Origin: Ursus arctos
Taxonomy: Eukaryota; Chordata; Mammalia; Carnivora; Ursidae
Length of the DNA: 64,000 nucleotides
Assembly: GCF_023065955.2 (NCBI RefSeq)
Contig: NW_026622986.1
Coordinates: 19,307,848 to 19,371,847 of the forward strand
Direction: 5' to 3'
Part shown: positions 11,851 through 25,619 of the stretch, piece by piece
Numbering within the stretch: position 1 is the first letter of the stretch
How the letters are laid out: the number at the start of each line of letters is the position of its first letter
Notes under the pieces: model-generated
Seen by the model: only the letters and a program-made list of their open reading frames with translations
The model's database searches: none
What the model was told of the DNA's origin: nothing
Program-made: the position numbers and the translations under genes

Positions 11851-13560
11851 ATGGGTTAAACTGGTAGAAAATTATGATCAATCTATTTTGGGAAAGGAAA
11901 TGTATATTTTTTCTTACATTTATGGATAAGAAGTCTATCTGACTCTGAAAAGAAGCTTTTCATCATGTTTAACGTATAGAGTATGACAAGTCTTCATTTT
12001 GCAGTAATTTCAGTAATCAGAAATGTACTTAAGGAAAGCCATATGACCACCAGTGTAGATACCATCCTACTCTGGAATTATTCTCAGTGATAGTAAACAA
12101 CTTGGACATCATGGAAGGCAATAGAAACCAACATTTAGTATAATTTTACCACATGTTAGACACTACAGTGGGTGTTGGAGCATATTCCAAGAACAAAACC
12201 TTAACCTAAACCTCCAAAACACTTATGCTAAAATTCCAAAGAAAATATAAAACATACCTAAAAAGTAGTGAATTATGTGGAAAATTATACTCTGTTTTAT
12301 TTAGTTTAGAATCTTCTAAACTATGACATTAATGTTTGAAAGCAATGCAAATGTGTGTATAGGGGTGGTAGTGTGTATTTTATCCGTCTATATTATCTAG
12401 CTAGCTGAATATATCTCTCTCTTAAGCACTGATATTATGATAGTTTATCAGCACATAGTTATCTATGAAGATCTACATTTATCCTAAATATTTGCATTAT
12501 TTATGATGATAACACTCATGGGTTCATGAGTATAAAATTGTTAAGACCTCTCTTAGGTCAATCTATTTGCCATGAAAACATATTATACATATTATATCCA
12601 TTTGAATATGTTACATGTTACATGTGCTTAAGACAAAGTTTTAGATATTTTTGCTTATGTAAATTATTATAGAAAGTTTAATTAACAACTGTACTTAGAA
12701 GTACATTTGTTTCATTGCCTAGAACAAAGACTGAATTTATTTTACAGAGTTTATTCCTCCCGCCATATTGATACATTAATTGAATTCGATGAGTATCAAG
12801 CACCAAATATCTCCTTCTTCTTGTGTTACATGTCATGACAAATATAAAGGTGTGAAATACAATTTCAAAACTAAGTATTTACAACCACTCTGGGGAAGAT
12901 AAATCATGCATACATGAAGCTATTATAAAAATAAGAGAGCATTCAAGCATGCACCAAAATCAAAGTTTAATTTGGATATATTAAACTTACTGGAAATCAA
13001 ATTCATTAGACAGTTTGATGTGAGACAAGGAATAAAATAGTGGGCACTTAAACTATATGAAAGGACGAAAGAACATAAGGAGAGACGAAGAGTAAAAAAT
13101 AAGGAAGTAATGATTCTGTCCTGAGGTCAGCCAGTATTTTACAAGTTGAGCAGAAACAGGAGAGTCTGGAAAAGGAGGTGAAAGGAAAAGATGGAGGAGT
13201 TAGAATAAAGCCATTAAGGTAAAGCATCCCGTAAGCTAAGAAAAGAAAAAGAAAGTGTTTCTAAGCAGGGATGGACACAGATGTCGAATACTGCCGAGCA
13301 GCCAAGCAGTTTGGGCACAGAAAAGTGTTAATTGGCTTCGGTGAGATAAAGCTGGTAACCTTTCCAAGAGAAGATTCACTGAAGTTTTGAGAGGTGAATA
13401 CAAGTTGACGAAGTGAGAGCAGGGAAGCTGAATAAAGAGATGGTAATTGAACTAAGGAATGAGATAGATAAAGGATTTTTAGAAGATGTTTGCATGCTGA
13501 CTTGATGCAGTGAGAGGGTGAGACTGAAAACACAGGAGAAAGGACATGGTCAAGGAAGCA
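11850..13560. other. No gene seen: AT-rich unique sequence, possible old repeat at 13.1-13.56 kb
   Basis: From about 13090 a purine-rich stretch ('tgtcgaatactgccgagcag', 'gaaggtgaatacaagttgac'-like) may continue the unassigned ancient repeat family. The rest shows nothing. Confidence 0.55.
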
Positions 13561-13580
13561 AACAAAGAAGAAGCAGAGAG

Positions 13581-13766
13581 GGTGCCTGGGTGGCTCAGTC
13601 AGTTAAGCATCTGCCTTTGGCTTGGGTCCCAGGTTCCTGAGATTTAGCCCCACATGAGAGAGAGTGCGCATGAGCAGAAATTGAACCTGCTTCTCCCTCT
13701 GCCCCTCCCCCTGCTCATGCGCGCTCTCTCTCTCAAATAAATAAGTAAAACCTTTTTTAAAAAAAA
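13581..13766 (+). mobile_element. Carnivore tRNA-Lys SINE, sense
   Basis: Head 'ggtgcctgggtggctcagtc', body ending in 'cacatgagagagag', a CT-rich block with 'ctctctctctcaaataaata', then an A-rich tail. Near-perfect 15-bp direct repeats flank it at 13566-13580 and 13767-13781 (one mismatch). The body is shorter and more diverged than other copies in the window. Confidence 0.92.
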
Positions 13767-14882
13767 AGAAGAAGAAGAGAGATTACAATCCAGAATGTGC
13801 ACAGATAGTAACGAGAGGTCCTCCACGGGACAAGGATGTGGATGTCGGTTACTGCCAAACCGGTGAGAGAGATTTAGCAAGGATTACAGGTTCAAATTTT
13901 CTCTTTTTTCACCTGGGCATGAGGCACTGCTGAATATATATGAACAAATGAGGAGTGTTAGAATTTGTACCAATGCAGATTAATCCAGTAGTGGTTATCA
14001 GGCAGCCAGCCTCCCAAGTGGCCCCCAATCCCCACCTAGGTGGTAAAAGACACTGTGACTTCTGCTTTGCTCCCTTGGGCAAATTAGTTGTCAGGCAAGC
14101 AGTGCTTTCTTACAAACAGATAATTTGTTTATAGCCAGAAATAAGCCACAAGACTCCCCTTAGATTATTTTTCCTTAAAAGTCTAATTCATTTAGTAAAT
14201 GAGTAGCTGAATGTCTCTCTTTACCAAGCCCAATTCCTGATGCTTGGAACTCATCTATGAACAAAAGAGACAAAAATCCCTGACCACTTCAAAACAAATT
14301 AATTGTTCAGAGATCATAAAAACCATAAGCATATCCTTTCCTACTGGCAGTATTATATAGCCAGGGTTTTTCACTTCTTAAAATTCTTTTATTATTCCCA
14401 TTAAATATGAAAACTATCCTAGGAACTTTTAAAAAATAGTTATCATGTGGAAATCTACAGAAATCATCTACTCCCTAGGATCTATTTCTTAAAAGAACAC
14501 ATTTATATATTAAAAAAACACAGAAAACAAAGAAACAGCCATTAAGATGGTCTGGTAATTTGTGTATGTCCTATTAATAAAATTCTGCTTTCCTATCTGA
14601 TCAACATATAAAAATGGCATGTTGATTGCCATTCATCATGCTTAAATATGAGGATCAACTCAATTAGCCTTAAGACAGTGTAATAATACATTATTTATGA
14701 AAATAAAAATCATCTTAACTGAGTTTCAAAAATTAGAGGGATTATGTCTTTAAATTATTGATTTTGTCTAATAACTCAGAAGGGGAATCACAATATCATT
14801 AACTATTTTTTAAGAAGTTTATGCAAGGAAACTTCATTTAAATGATTACAGATCTTATACTGATTTGAAGGTATGATCAATT

Positions 14883-15718
14883 CCCGAACAGAAACTCAAC
14901 ATCACTCGGCATCAGGAAAATACAAATCAAAAGTGAGATACCACCTCACACCAGTCAGAATGGCTGAAATTAACAAGTCATGAAATGACAGATGTTGGCG
15001 AGCATGAGGAGAAAGGGGAACCCTCTTACACTGCAGGTGGGAATGCAAGATGGTGCAGCCACTCTGGAAAACAGTACAGAGGTTCCTCAAAATGTTGAAA
15101 ATAGAACTACCCTATGACCCAGCAATTACACTACTGGGTATTTACCCCAAAGATATAAATGTAGTAATCCAAAGGGGCACCTGCACCCCTATGTTTATAG
15201 CATCAATGTCCACAATAGCCAAACTACGGCAAGAGCCCAGATGTCCATTGACAGATGAATGGATAAAGAAGATGTGAGATACACACACTGGAATATTACA
15301 CAGCCTTCAAAAATGAAATTGTGCCATTTGCAACAATGTAGATGGAATTAGAGGGTATTATGCTAAGTGAAATAAGTCAATCAGACAATTATCATATGAT
15401 CTCACTGATACGTGGAATTTGGAGGCAGAGGATAATAGGGGAAGAGGAAAAAATGAAACAAGACAAACTCAGAGAGGGAGACAAACCATAAGAGACTCTC
15501 AATCATAGGAAACAAACTGAGGGTTGCTGGAGTGGAGGGGGTTGGGAGGGATGGGGTGGCTGGGTGATAGACATTGGGGAGGGTATGTGTTGTGGGGAGT
15601 GCTGTGTATTGTGTAAGACTGATGAATCACAGACTTGTACCCTTGAAACAAATAATACATTATATGTTAATAATAATAAAAACAAAAGAATTGATTAAAA
15701 AAAAAAGAAAAAGAAAGC
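14883..15718 (+). mobile_element. 5'-truncated L1, sense
   Basis: Starts inside ORF2 C-terminal sequence ('aactcaacatcactcggcat', 'ggtgggaatgcaagatggtg', 'ccctatgacccagcaattac', 'tccacaatagccaaactacg'). It runs through the 3' UTR ('gggaggagtgggg'-like G-rich block at about 15525-15600) and ends in an A-rich tail near 15718. A 75-residue stretch of the ORF2 C-terminus (15050-15277) is still open, but the element lacks everything upstream. Confidence 0.9.
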
Positions 15719-15719
15719 A

Positions 15720-16281
15720 GCTATGCATGCTTTAGCTGGTTGCCCATCTATCTGGGTGGCTATTAACGCCCTTATCATCCCCATCCAAGTCCTGCATACC
15801 CTGTCCATCTCCTGTTAGGCATCTTTAAGTTTTGCTGCTTGATTCAGCAGACTGGGTGAGCCACCTTCCCATGCCCACAGTACCTGATTCAGAGGCCTTC
15901 TTCTATTCCAATACTACTGCTTTAGTTTTAAGGATATAACATTATTTTTGGTAAGAGGCCATAGAGCTCCATAACCAATTGCTTAAAGCAGTTCACTGGA
16001 ACCTTCATAACATCTTAAGTATTATGGTTTAGTCTATACCTCTGGGGTAGAAGAATTTGAACATGGAACTGGGAAGTGCCAGTATATGAGTTTCTCAAGG
16101 AGGGACCCCTGTCAATTAAAGGGGCAGTAACATCAGTGTGAAGACCTGGGACCCTGAACTCAGATACTTTCTGGTTAAAGATGGAAGTCCAGTCAGAGAC
16201 ACAAAGTAAAATAAATACATATGTAATAGAAAAAAGAAGATTGATGAGTCCGAAAGGATCTTCCACTAAGGAAGTAAGCAA

Positions 16282-16326
<45 letters not shown>

Positions 16327-18380
16327 TAGTAAGGAAAATATAACAAAATAAAACAGAGAAAATTTATCCAAAGGAGAATTAGAAGAACTTTTAACCATGA
16401 AAGATTAAGAGAGGCAGTCAGTTAGAAAAGTGTGGTACTTTCAAATAAAAACATTTGCTTCAATTATAATTCAAATAAATAAAATGAACTTAACTGTTGG
16501 TGTTGGCAATCTACAAATACCAAGGGAAAAAAGTAAAAAGTACTAAAATAAAATTAAATGAACAGAAAAGCACAATAACTGTTCAAGGACTCTATGATTG
16601 CCCATGAATTCCCATTGGTCTCCACATCTCTCCATTTATTTTATCACTCCCCCCAAAAATTTAATTTTTCTCAATTGCTAACATCCAAAAGTAAACCTAA
16701 AAACCCATTTTACTCAAGGCATGTTTTCCATTTGGTCTAGTTATCTCTAATTCAACACATTTAAAAATTATTTTATCTACTGAAGGTTATTTCGTCTGTC
16801 CCATGTGGTTAATTATGTTTCTGGTGTTTAAAAAAAAGGAAAAGATGTTTTCTATACCTATGATTTTAACTTCGGATATAGAGCTGCACTATCATTTCAA
16901 TAGGATTTTATAGGCTCATTTCTGAAACTAACCATGATTTACAATATTCTTTCTACAGAAAAATGTGTTGCAAGTTCTAGCCAGCTGATTTACTGATGAT
17001 CTTTTGGAAAATAAAACATCCATGCATTTGGGGCTGCCCAGCATTGACGTGAGGAAGGTTTGGTTTGTAGTAAAGACTTACAATGTATTCAAGATGCTTT
17101 CTGCTGTTTTGATATTTATGTAAAAAGTTATGCCATTTATAAATTTTGTAAGAAATTTCCTAAGTCCCATAACAGTCCAGAAAATTGCTAACCTATAGAG
17201 TTCTTGGAGGAATCGGTGGCTCAGAAGATGTTGATTACAACACTGATTGTCAGAGGCTGTCATTAAGACTTCTTTACGCTTCCCTTATACACTGAAACTT
17301 AATCTTTCCATCCTTTTCCACAACCTTAGTACATTTCTGAGAGTAACTACCAATTCTTCAACTCTCCCTCCAGCTTCTTCCTGTCCACAGCTGCCCCAAT
17401 TCAAATTACATGCCCCATGTCACATAAGCACTTAAAACACAACCTAAAACTACTTCATCACCTTCCTTCCAAGATTAGTTTGATCCTCCTCAGATTTCCC
17501 GATTTTTACCTCGACCACTCAAATTCCAAACTTCAGAATTTCGTACTTATCTTTACCTGGCTTCCCAATTCCAAGTCACAAATCGCTATTTCACAATGTG
17601 TTTTAAAACCTTATCATACAGTGTCAATCCTATTTGTGGCAAAATGGTTTATCAATAACTACTTTATGAGTTTAAATTACACCTGAACAGACTTTGTTCT
17701 TTCTCCCCTTCATGTGCATCCCATGGGCTACCATTAGAACCACCAGCTAGAAGAGGAGTAGAGATTACTTATCCTGAAGTCTAATTACTGAACACAGTAT
17801 GTTATTATATAAAGTCTACAGCATCTAAAACTAGGAGTACTGAAAAAAAATACTGAATAATGTACTACATTTAAAAGGAAATTAACTTGGGAAGAAGTGG
17901 GAAGAAGCGATGAGGAAAGAAACTGGTAAACATACTATTAAAAAACCAAAACGAAACAAAATTAAAAAAATCCCCAACTTACTGGCTATGGGCTGGAATA
18001 AGAAAACAAGGAGAAACTGGAGAATAGTAACCCCGATAGATGGACAGAGACAGTGGGAATGCAAATGCAAATTTTCTAAAATTCTTATATTTTTCATGAT
18101 TAAAAGAGAAACAGTCCAATTGAATTGTGCACACCAAATAGAAATTTAGCATATATTTTTCTAAGCATGAATCAAAAATTGTGAGTAAAGAGAATCTCTC
18201 AAAATCAATCTAATAGAAAAGAGGAAATTGGCAAAAACAGCAGAGGGAAAGCATAGTAAATGGAGTATTAATATTGAAGTATTATTGTGCTTTCTCTGAG
18301 ACCTTCATTCAACGTCTCAGTCCTAAATTGAAGTACTGCTGTAAAATGATAAAAAAAAATTAAAGGCACTTTATTTTACT
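15720..18380. other. No gene seen
   Basis: Holds the (AAT)n microsatellite and otherwise unique AT-rich sequence. C-rich patches near 17360-17480 resemble L2 but are too diverged to call. Confidence 0.6.
16281..16328. repeat. (AAT)n microsatellite
   Basis: About 15 uninterrupted AAT units, then 'aaataatag'. Read in reverse it produces the poly-isoleucine in the minus-strand frame 16398-16015, which is therefore not a gene. Confidence 0.97.
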
Positions 18381-18381
18381 T

Positions 18382-18575
18382 TATTAAAGATTTTATTTAT
18401 TTATCTATGAGAGAGAGAGTGTGTGTGTGCATAAGCAGGGGGAGGGACAGAGGGAGAGGTAGAAACTAGCTCCCCACCGATCAGGGAGCCCACACATGGG
18501 GCTCAATCCCAGGACCTGGAATCATGACCTGAGCCGAAGGCAGACGCTTAACCGACTGAGCCAACCAGGTGCCCC
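18382..18575 (-). mobile_element. Carnivore tRNA-Lys SINE, antisense
   Basis: Reads 'aaagattttatttatttatc', a GA/GT-rich block, 'tggggctcaatcccaggacc', 'gagccgaaggcagacgctta', 'accgactgagccaaccaggt', then gcccc. This is the reverse complement of the classic caniform SINE. Target-site duplications are not clear, so it is probably older. Confidence 0.92.
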
Positions 18576-19699
18576 TCAAAATGCTTTTAAAGGGAATTAC
18601 AATATATCATGTGTATACGGTGTGCCTGCACATAGAAGATACTCCATAACTGGTATTTACTCTCACTTTCTTTTCAAAGATTTTGATCCAGGTTTATTGA
18701 GTGGGTTCAACATGTAAGAATAAAATTATCTTCTAAAGTGCATCATCCAGGAATGACTTTCTTCCCCTTCTCTGTAAACTTCTAATTTTCTCAATGTTTT
18801 AAGCATCCAACACTTCCCATGACTATGAGAGAGAAGAGCGACACACCGATCATGGAACTCCCTATGATGATGGGTAGATGTGCAAGGAGGAACATGGCAA
18901 GACAGAATCTCGGGAAGAGAAATGACATAGTTCTTCGGCTTTCTGGTGGCTGATAGAGACGAGGTGGCTCATCTACTATCTTGGTTTGTCACTTTTCATT
19001 GTGAATCCATCCTTTGTGGGCGGTTGTATGTTGAAGTTGTGGCTGTGTCTCCACAGGACTTCAAGGTCAGTGCTAAAGGTTCTAGCTGCCCTACATTCAT
19101 GTTAATACCAACCTTTCAGCACAGTGTGTCTCCACCACGCAGATAGCGTACATTGGGATTTCCCACTGAAGCATTTTACAAATCTGGGTTTTCAAGTTAT
19201 TTCAGAGACTTTCTGGGCTCACACAAGACTCCTGAGGGATGACAAACTTCTTTGCTGTCTTTCCTTGCTGACTGATGGGGTTTTGCTAGTACCACTTTTA
19301 TGGATTATTGGTTGATTCAATTTACGTGGGCTAATTATATGAACCCAGACCCATTTTTCCTTCCTTAAAAGCATGGATTCCATTCTAAACTTTTTAATAC
19401 AGTGTGTGCTTTGCAACTTACTCACACAATAATCAGTGTGAAATAAAGGTGACAGAAATGAATCAGAAAAATGTGTGTATGTCTCCCACACAAGCTCATA
19501 CTTTGTTTAAAAGTCTTTAATAGAGTTCTATAATTAAGTAGCAAAATGTTCTCTTACCAAACTACAAATCACTGTTATGCTTAAAGAATTCTAGGAAAGT
19601 ACTTAGTGTCGTTTGGTTCTTTACCTGCTAGATGTTGAGTCAAGGCTGTATGTGGAATTTGCAAACCTCTAAGTCCTACAACTTGACAGGCAGCCTCGG

Positions 19700-19865
19700 G
19701 TGATGCTTGGGAGCTTGTGTCCTCAAGCTGGGCTGTCTGGATTCATACTCCAGCTCAGCCGCCAACTTTAGCAAGTTAATGAGTACTCTGTAAGTTGTCC
19801 CCTCTGAGGAACAGTATAATAATAATGCCCTTTTCATTGAGTGATTATAAGGATTAAATTAGATA
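19700..19865 (+). repeat. MIR remnant, sense
   Basis: 'gggctgtctggattcatact', 'ccagctcagccgccaacttt' and 'gtgattataaggattaaatt' follow the MIR consensus order. A younger SINE begins 25 bases further on. Confidence 0.7.
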
Positions 19866-19890
19866 ATTTATTTATTTAAAAGAAGGCTTA

Positions 19891-20139
19891 GGGGGTGCCT
19901 GGGTGGCTCAGTCGGTTAAGCGTCCGCCTTCAGGTCAGGTCATGATCCCGGGGTCCTGGGATCGAGCCCCACATCGGGCTCCCTACTCAGTGGGAAGTCT
20001 GCTTCTCCCTCTCCTTCTGCCTCTTCCCTGGCTTGTACTATCTCTCTTTCTCTCTCTTTCTCATGCACTCTCTCTCTCTAATAAATGAATCTTCATTTCT
20101 TTTTAATTTTAAAAAAGACTTAAAAAATAAATATATAAC
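19891..20139 (+). mobile_element. Carnivore tRNA-Lys SINE, sense
   Basis: Head 'gggggtgcctgggtggctca', body 'gggatcgagccccacatcgg', a long CT-rich block and a decayed A-rich tail. Perfect 10-bp direct repeats 'agaaggctta' lie at 19881-19890 and 20140-20149. It sits just after a MIR remnant. Confidence 0.95.
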
Positions 20140-20149
20140 AGAAGGCTTA

Positions 20150-21714
20150 ATTAGTAAGAACAGATAAGACCTAGCTACCCCTTGTTCCATTAAGCACACA
20201 TTTATCAATTGCTTATTAAGTGTTAGGTAGTCTTTGGATAATATTGGTATTAGACAATACCGCATAAATGCTAATTGCTGCTGCTACTAGGTTTTGGAAC
20301 TAGGCTAATCCATTCTCAAACCCAAACATTTTAAGTTATGTTCTTTGTATCTTTCCTGAGCTTAAAATGGTAAGAGGATGGAGTGTAAACAATATCTTCC
20401 TATAAACCCGAACTTTATAATTCAGGCTTGGCCCACACCTCACTGTAGACGGTTGTTACGGCATACTTTGAAATGTCCTTCTTCCCCACGTGCTGTTGAC
20501 TAAGACCGTGGCCCAATATTCAGCTTCTTCATTAAAAAAAGTGTCCAACTTGACATCCTATTAAATCATGTACTCACTGACAAAACTTTTCTGAAAACGA
20601 AATTATAGCACATTTACCAAAAAAGTCCAGTTAAGAGAGAGTCAATAAAACTAACCTGGAAGAAAAATCTGTATGGTCAAATAACTTACTGAGAGGCTAT
20701 GCTGCTAAGAAACATTGACACCAAGAAGATTTTATTTTTTAATGTTCTTTTACACTAATTCAATTGCGGATGGAGTGGTGTCCAAGTCTGAAATCTCTGA
20801 AATATCCCATAAGCTAAAATGAAATCTTAGAATATTAAATCAGTCATCTATTCACTGCTCCCACGCACTCTTTACTCCCACCTGTGCCTAGCTCAAAGTA
20901 GGTCCTCGTCAAACCCTGGAAGAGAGGAAGGGAGGGAGGCAGGCAGGCCAGGTGACCAGTTCACTAGCTTCTGTGTGTTTCCACTCCCCAACATCTATCA
21001 CTGAGGTTATTTTCCTGAAGTGCACAATGTTCACACTTAGCTGAGAGATTTAATTTAGATTTCCAGAGGTCGAGAGCTAGGCTTGCACTATGCAATTCTT
21101 TTGATTTGAAAAACCTGGCTACAGCTCCATCACAAAGTGAGAATTATTTCACCTAAAATTTCAAAGTAGTGAGAAAAGTATCTGTTCTCTAGGCTTCACA
21201 TTTGTGAAGACGGCTTCGAGGTTCACTTAGAGTGATTTGTAACGAGCTTAACAAAAAATCCAAACTGAACTTGGGCATAAAATATCAAAAACCATTTAGC
21301 ATACTATCAGTTAGAATCTAAAACTTGACTTGGGATAATATAGACAATATGAAAAGCAGAGAGCGTGAAAATAATACATTTGGAAATAGGAATTGCTGAA
21401 ATAAGGGTAGAATTGAAAAGAAACTATAAGGAGCCAGGGATATTATCTGTGTATTAATTTCAAGACATGGCTTGTAACAGACAAAAGCAACCTTCCAATT
21501 AACTAAAATCTGGACTATCACAAGCTTATTAGGATGCCCATTTTGTGATAATACCATGAACTACACATTCTACGGAGCTCAATCCAATGCCAGAATTAGG
21601 AAGACGGAAATACGTCCAGATTGTATAAATTGCAGAGACGACTTAGCTGTATATAAACTGAAACAAAACCACCATTAGGATCTGAATTAAACACTTAGTT
21701 ATTTTTAACTAAAC
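20150..21714. other. No gene seen
   Basis: Unique sequence. A short '(GGGA/GGCA)' purine patch lies at 20925-20950. No exon-like frame with splice sites was recognised. Confidence 0.6.
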
Positions 21715-22625
21715 TTCTTTTTTGGAGATAATTGTAGATTTACACACAGTTTTAAGAAACCTAATGCAGAGATGCCCTTTACCTAGATCCTCCAGGAGAA
21801 ACAACTTCTAAAACTGTAGCACAATGTCCTCACCAGGACACTGCTGCTGTTACAGAATGTTTCTAGAAGTGCAAAGATCACTCCTCCCCCTCGCTGTTCT
21901 CTCCCTCTTCCACCCCTCCCTATCTCTTAGCAACCACTCATCTGTTAGCTATTTTTTTTTTATAATTCTGCCACTTCAAGAATGGTATATAAATGGCATC
22001 ATACAGTTTCTAAAGTTCTGGGATTGTCTTCTTTCATTCAGCATAACTCTGGAGATACATCCGGGTTGCTCTATGTATTGATAATTTGCTCCTTCTGATG
22101 GCCGAGTTAGTATCCCACGGATGTGCCACAGTTGAGGTAATCATTCGCCCACTGAAGGAAATATGGGTTATTTCTAGGCTTTGGCTATCACAAATAACAC
22201 TGCTATAAACATTCGTGTGCAACTTTTCATGTAAACATATGTCTTCCATTTTCTGGGGTGAACACCTGAAAGTTCAATGACGAGATCATAACGGTCGTTG
22301 TATATTTATATCTTTGTGTTGATTTGTTTTAAGAAACTGCCAAACTGGTTTCCGGAGTGGCTGTACCATTTTATATTCTCAGCAACACAGGAGTGACCCA
22401 GTATCCACCCCTACATGCTTCTGCCATTTGGTACCTTTTTTTTTTTTTTTGGCCATTCTGATGTGTGTGTGGTGATATTTCACTGTAGATTTAACTTGCA
22501 TTTCCCTAATAGCTAATAATATTGAAAACCCTCTCATGCTTTTTTGGCCATCTCTATATGTTCTTCAGTGAAATGTCTCTTCATGTCTTTTGTCTCTTAC
22601 CTAATTGGATAGTTTAACATTTTGT
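21715..22625 (-). mobile_element. Old L1 3' end, antisense
   Basis: Begins with an L1 3'-terminal pattern 'ggagataattgtagatttac' and continues through antisense ORF2 C-terminal sequence ('tggcatcatacagtttctaa', 'cattcagcataactctggag', 'aaactggtttccggagtggc'). It is heavily diverged with no open frame, which fits an ancient L1M-type element. Confidence 0.8.
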
Positions 22626-22839
22626 ACGTTACTGTATTCCACTAATGTATGATTCATGTTGTTTTAACATATCACACATTACTTAATGGAGTCTATTAAT
22701 GCATTAGGAGGACAGGATAGGTAATTCCTTGAAAATACTCAAAGGAGGGTCAAAACTTCAGTAAAGGAGCAAGGCTGGAAACCAGAACGTGCTTGAGGAG
22801 GGAATCCACGTGTGAGAGTTTGATGTTTGTTTCTCCTTT

Positions 22840-23395
22840 TATGCTAAGGGCATAATCACAGTCAGTCATTCTCTTCTTGACTGATATTTGGGTTGGTCCT
22901 AGCTTAGAACATTTATAAACTCTCTGCTCTGAATATCTTTTTTTTCACGACTCCTGGATACACAAGCATTTTTTGTAGAAAATGTACAAGGGAGAAACAC
23001 AAGTAATAGAATATGTGTGGCTTCAATTTTACTTAGTACTACCAAGTTATTTTCCAAATTTGTTATATCAATTTACACTCCCACCATGAGTGTCCAAAAT
23101 CTTTCATTGCTTCTTTTGTATTCTCGGCAATACTAGGTACTATCTTTTACATGTTGGCTTGGTTTGGTTTTTGTTGTTTTGGTACCAAAATGCCTTTTGA
23201 AATTTTTCTCAATAACTGAGTATGCAATAAGATCTACCTAAGTTCTGACTTGCCCTATCCTGATTACTATAGCGGTGAAACATCTCTACATATGTTCAGT
23301 GACCATTTTGTACTTTCTCTAGAGTAGAATACCTACTTACGTCTTTTGCTCATCTGGCTATGCTTTAACAATTTGTGGGAATTCTTTATTTACAG
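22840..23395 (-). mobile_element. Second old L1 fragment, antisense
   Basis: Antisense ORF2 C-terminal sequence appears again ('aatttacactcccaccatga', 'accaagttattttccaaatt', 'ttgtgggaattctttattta'). The same part of ORF2 is already present at about 22300-22400. So this is either a second insertion or a duplicated segment of the first. Confidence 0.7.
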
Positions 23396-24394
23396 AGGAA
23401 ACAGGGTGTGATGGTTAAAAGTTGCAGATTCCTGAGCTTGAATTTTGAGATTTAATCCAGGCTCATGTCAAGCCAGATTCTAGGATGGAGGTACAATCAA
23501 GACCAAAGGTGGAAGACTTAGCCTACATCAGAAGGAGAGGTCCTATCACCACTTAAGACAGGAATCAAAGCTGTACATGTATTTAGAAGTAGAAGACAGA
23601 CACAGTGTTATACATGGAAAACTAAAAAAAAAAAAAATCTAAAATAAATTAATCATTAGATTACCCTTCTCCTACTCAGTGCTTTTCTGGAGAACTGGCA
23701 TTCTGATAAAATGTAGGCATTGTATTTTTTTTTCCCTCAGTAGAGAGCTACTAAATGAGTTGTCTGCAGCATGATGCCATGTTAATGCTCTTCTACCTGT
23801 GAGGTATGCTGATTATTTGAACATTCATCGTGTGGGAAAAGGGAGGTAATGTTTTTTTTTTTTTTTTTTAATAGGACGCATCAACATATCTTGATGTCCT
23901 TCCTTTACTTTAAAAACAAACGTCTTAGTTTTACCTGGATGCTTATTTGTCACGAATAACCCACCTCCTGAGAACATTCTGCTTTTTTAACATTATCTCC
24001 TAAATGACAGACATCCTTAGCCAGGTTACGGGAAGCAAACAATAACAGCTTGTACTCCAGGCTTAACACCTGACAGAATCTCATCATGGCTCAGCTATCA
24101 GGGAACACGGGGACAAAGTTCTATGCACACCCATCCAAGCAGACAAGGTGTGAGAATAAACAGATAATGACTATGGCATCAAAAATAAATAAATAAATAA
24201 AATAAAGGCTCCTCTTACATGGAACCAATATGAAAACTCTCATTTTTTGGATGATACATATAGTAGTATTTAATTTATTTTTAACAAAAGAACAAAAATA
24301 AATATTCTGAATTATTCTTTTTCTCCCTTTCTTATGCTTACCTTAAAAATTAATAGAAAAAAAAATGACCTAAAATTTGCTAAGCGCTTTAAAG

Positions 24395-24565
24395 TATCCA
24401 TAGAACTCTCACTTATAGATTCTGCTGATCCTAAAACTATTTTAGTTCATGTTATAACTATCATCTTATATAGACAGATGGTGGCTCATAGATGCTAAAT
24501 GATTTGCCCAAGGTCATGAGTAATAAGTGGCAGAGCTAGGATTCAAATCTAAGTTTCTCTCTCTG
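24395..24565 (-). repeat. MIR remnant, antisense
   Basis: 'gatttgcccaaggtcatgag', 'taataagtggcagagctagg' and 'attcaaatctaagtttctct' are the reverse of the MIR core. Confidence 0.75.
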
Positions 24566-25579
24566 GCTACATGTCCAGTGATCTTTTGTCATATCCAGAA
24601 GCCAACTGTGATATTCTGTCAGCTAAATACCTCACACTTTGGGAAATGGGCTAAGATAGGTCATGGCATTTTTTGATTGCTCTGGCAAAAGGGAAGGAAG
24701 TGCATCCAAAGTCAAGATCAATTGCTATGTTTAGGGAATGGTGTTATTTGAGACTGGACTCCATCTATGCATCGAAGGATAGACCATGAGATTTCTTGAT
24801 AGGCTCAAAGAAATGTCAAAAGTGAAGCAAAACATAAGCCTGGGAACTAATTTTGTTTCCCTTCCTAGGTTCTAAACTTCGAATTAGATTCAAATCTTCT
24901 GCAAAATCTATGACATACACATAAGACTTGTGTTGGTGGTTTTGTTTTGAACTAGTGGATGGGATCGAAGGGGAATGTAGTTCTCTTCCTTTGTTGAAAA
25001 CAGCAAGGTGACTGCAGGAGGGTATCAGGCCAGGGGTCTGAGTCCCAGCCAGCAACTAGAACAATTATCAATGGCCAAAAATATTGTTGAGAGTTGCATG
25101 CAAGTAGAAGTTTACAACGTTGAGAAGCAGCTTCCTGGTAAACAACTCAGTGGTAGATATAAAAACAAGACCACAAATATTAGAAAATAGTGATCCTTTA
25201 GAGGGGTAGCCCTTCTTGTCCAACATAAATTTCCATAAAACTAATGAATTTGTCATACAGCTGCTTGGACGTGATACAAGTAGTACCCACTTCCTTCATC
25301 AAAAAGGACAAGGAAGGCATTTCAAGTATCTTACCAAATTCAAAATATAAAGAAAATTAGAGTAAGGTGAATATATACCAAAAAATCACCAATGCCTCAT
25401 TTCAAATCTCATTTTCACAAATTTTGCCAAAGGAGTGAATTTTTGTTGTCAGTACGTAAAACCTATTGAATAAAATGCTAATTGTCTTCATGAATATGCA
25501 TATACACCTTATATTTACATGAATATATTCACAGGAAATTATAAGGAAAAAATTAGTAAGTTTGCTTTCTTTTCTCCGT

Positions 25580-25619
25580 ATATTCAGTCATGCTGAATTC
25601 ACATATATTCAGTCATGCT
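25580..25619. repeat. Partial 25-bp tandem duplication
   Basis: 'atattcagtcatgct' occurs at 25580-25594 and again at 25605-25619, in unique sequence. Confidence 0.9.

Noticed and set aside
16240..16262. 'tgatgagtccgaaagg', reminiscent of a hammerhead ribozyme core
   Set aside because: The leading C of the conserved CUGANGA core is changed, there is no room for stem II, and no flanking stems I and III could be drawn.
16015..16398. 127-residue minus-strand frame with a poly-isoleucine segment resembling a membrane helix
   Set aside because: The isoleucine run is the reverse reading of the (AAT)n microsatellite.
19891..20000. tRNA-like SINE heads as functional tRNA genes
   Set aside because: They are the 5' parts of carnivore tRNA-Lys SINEs with tails and target duplications, not isolated tRNA genes.
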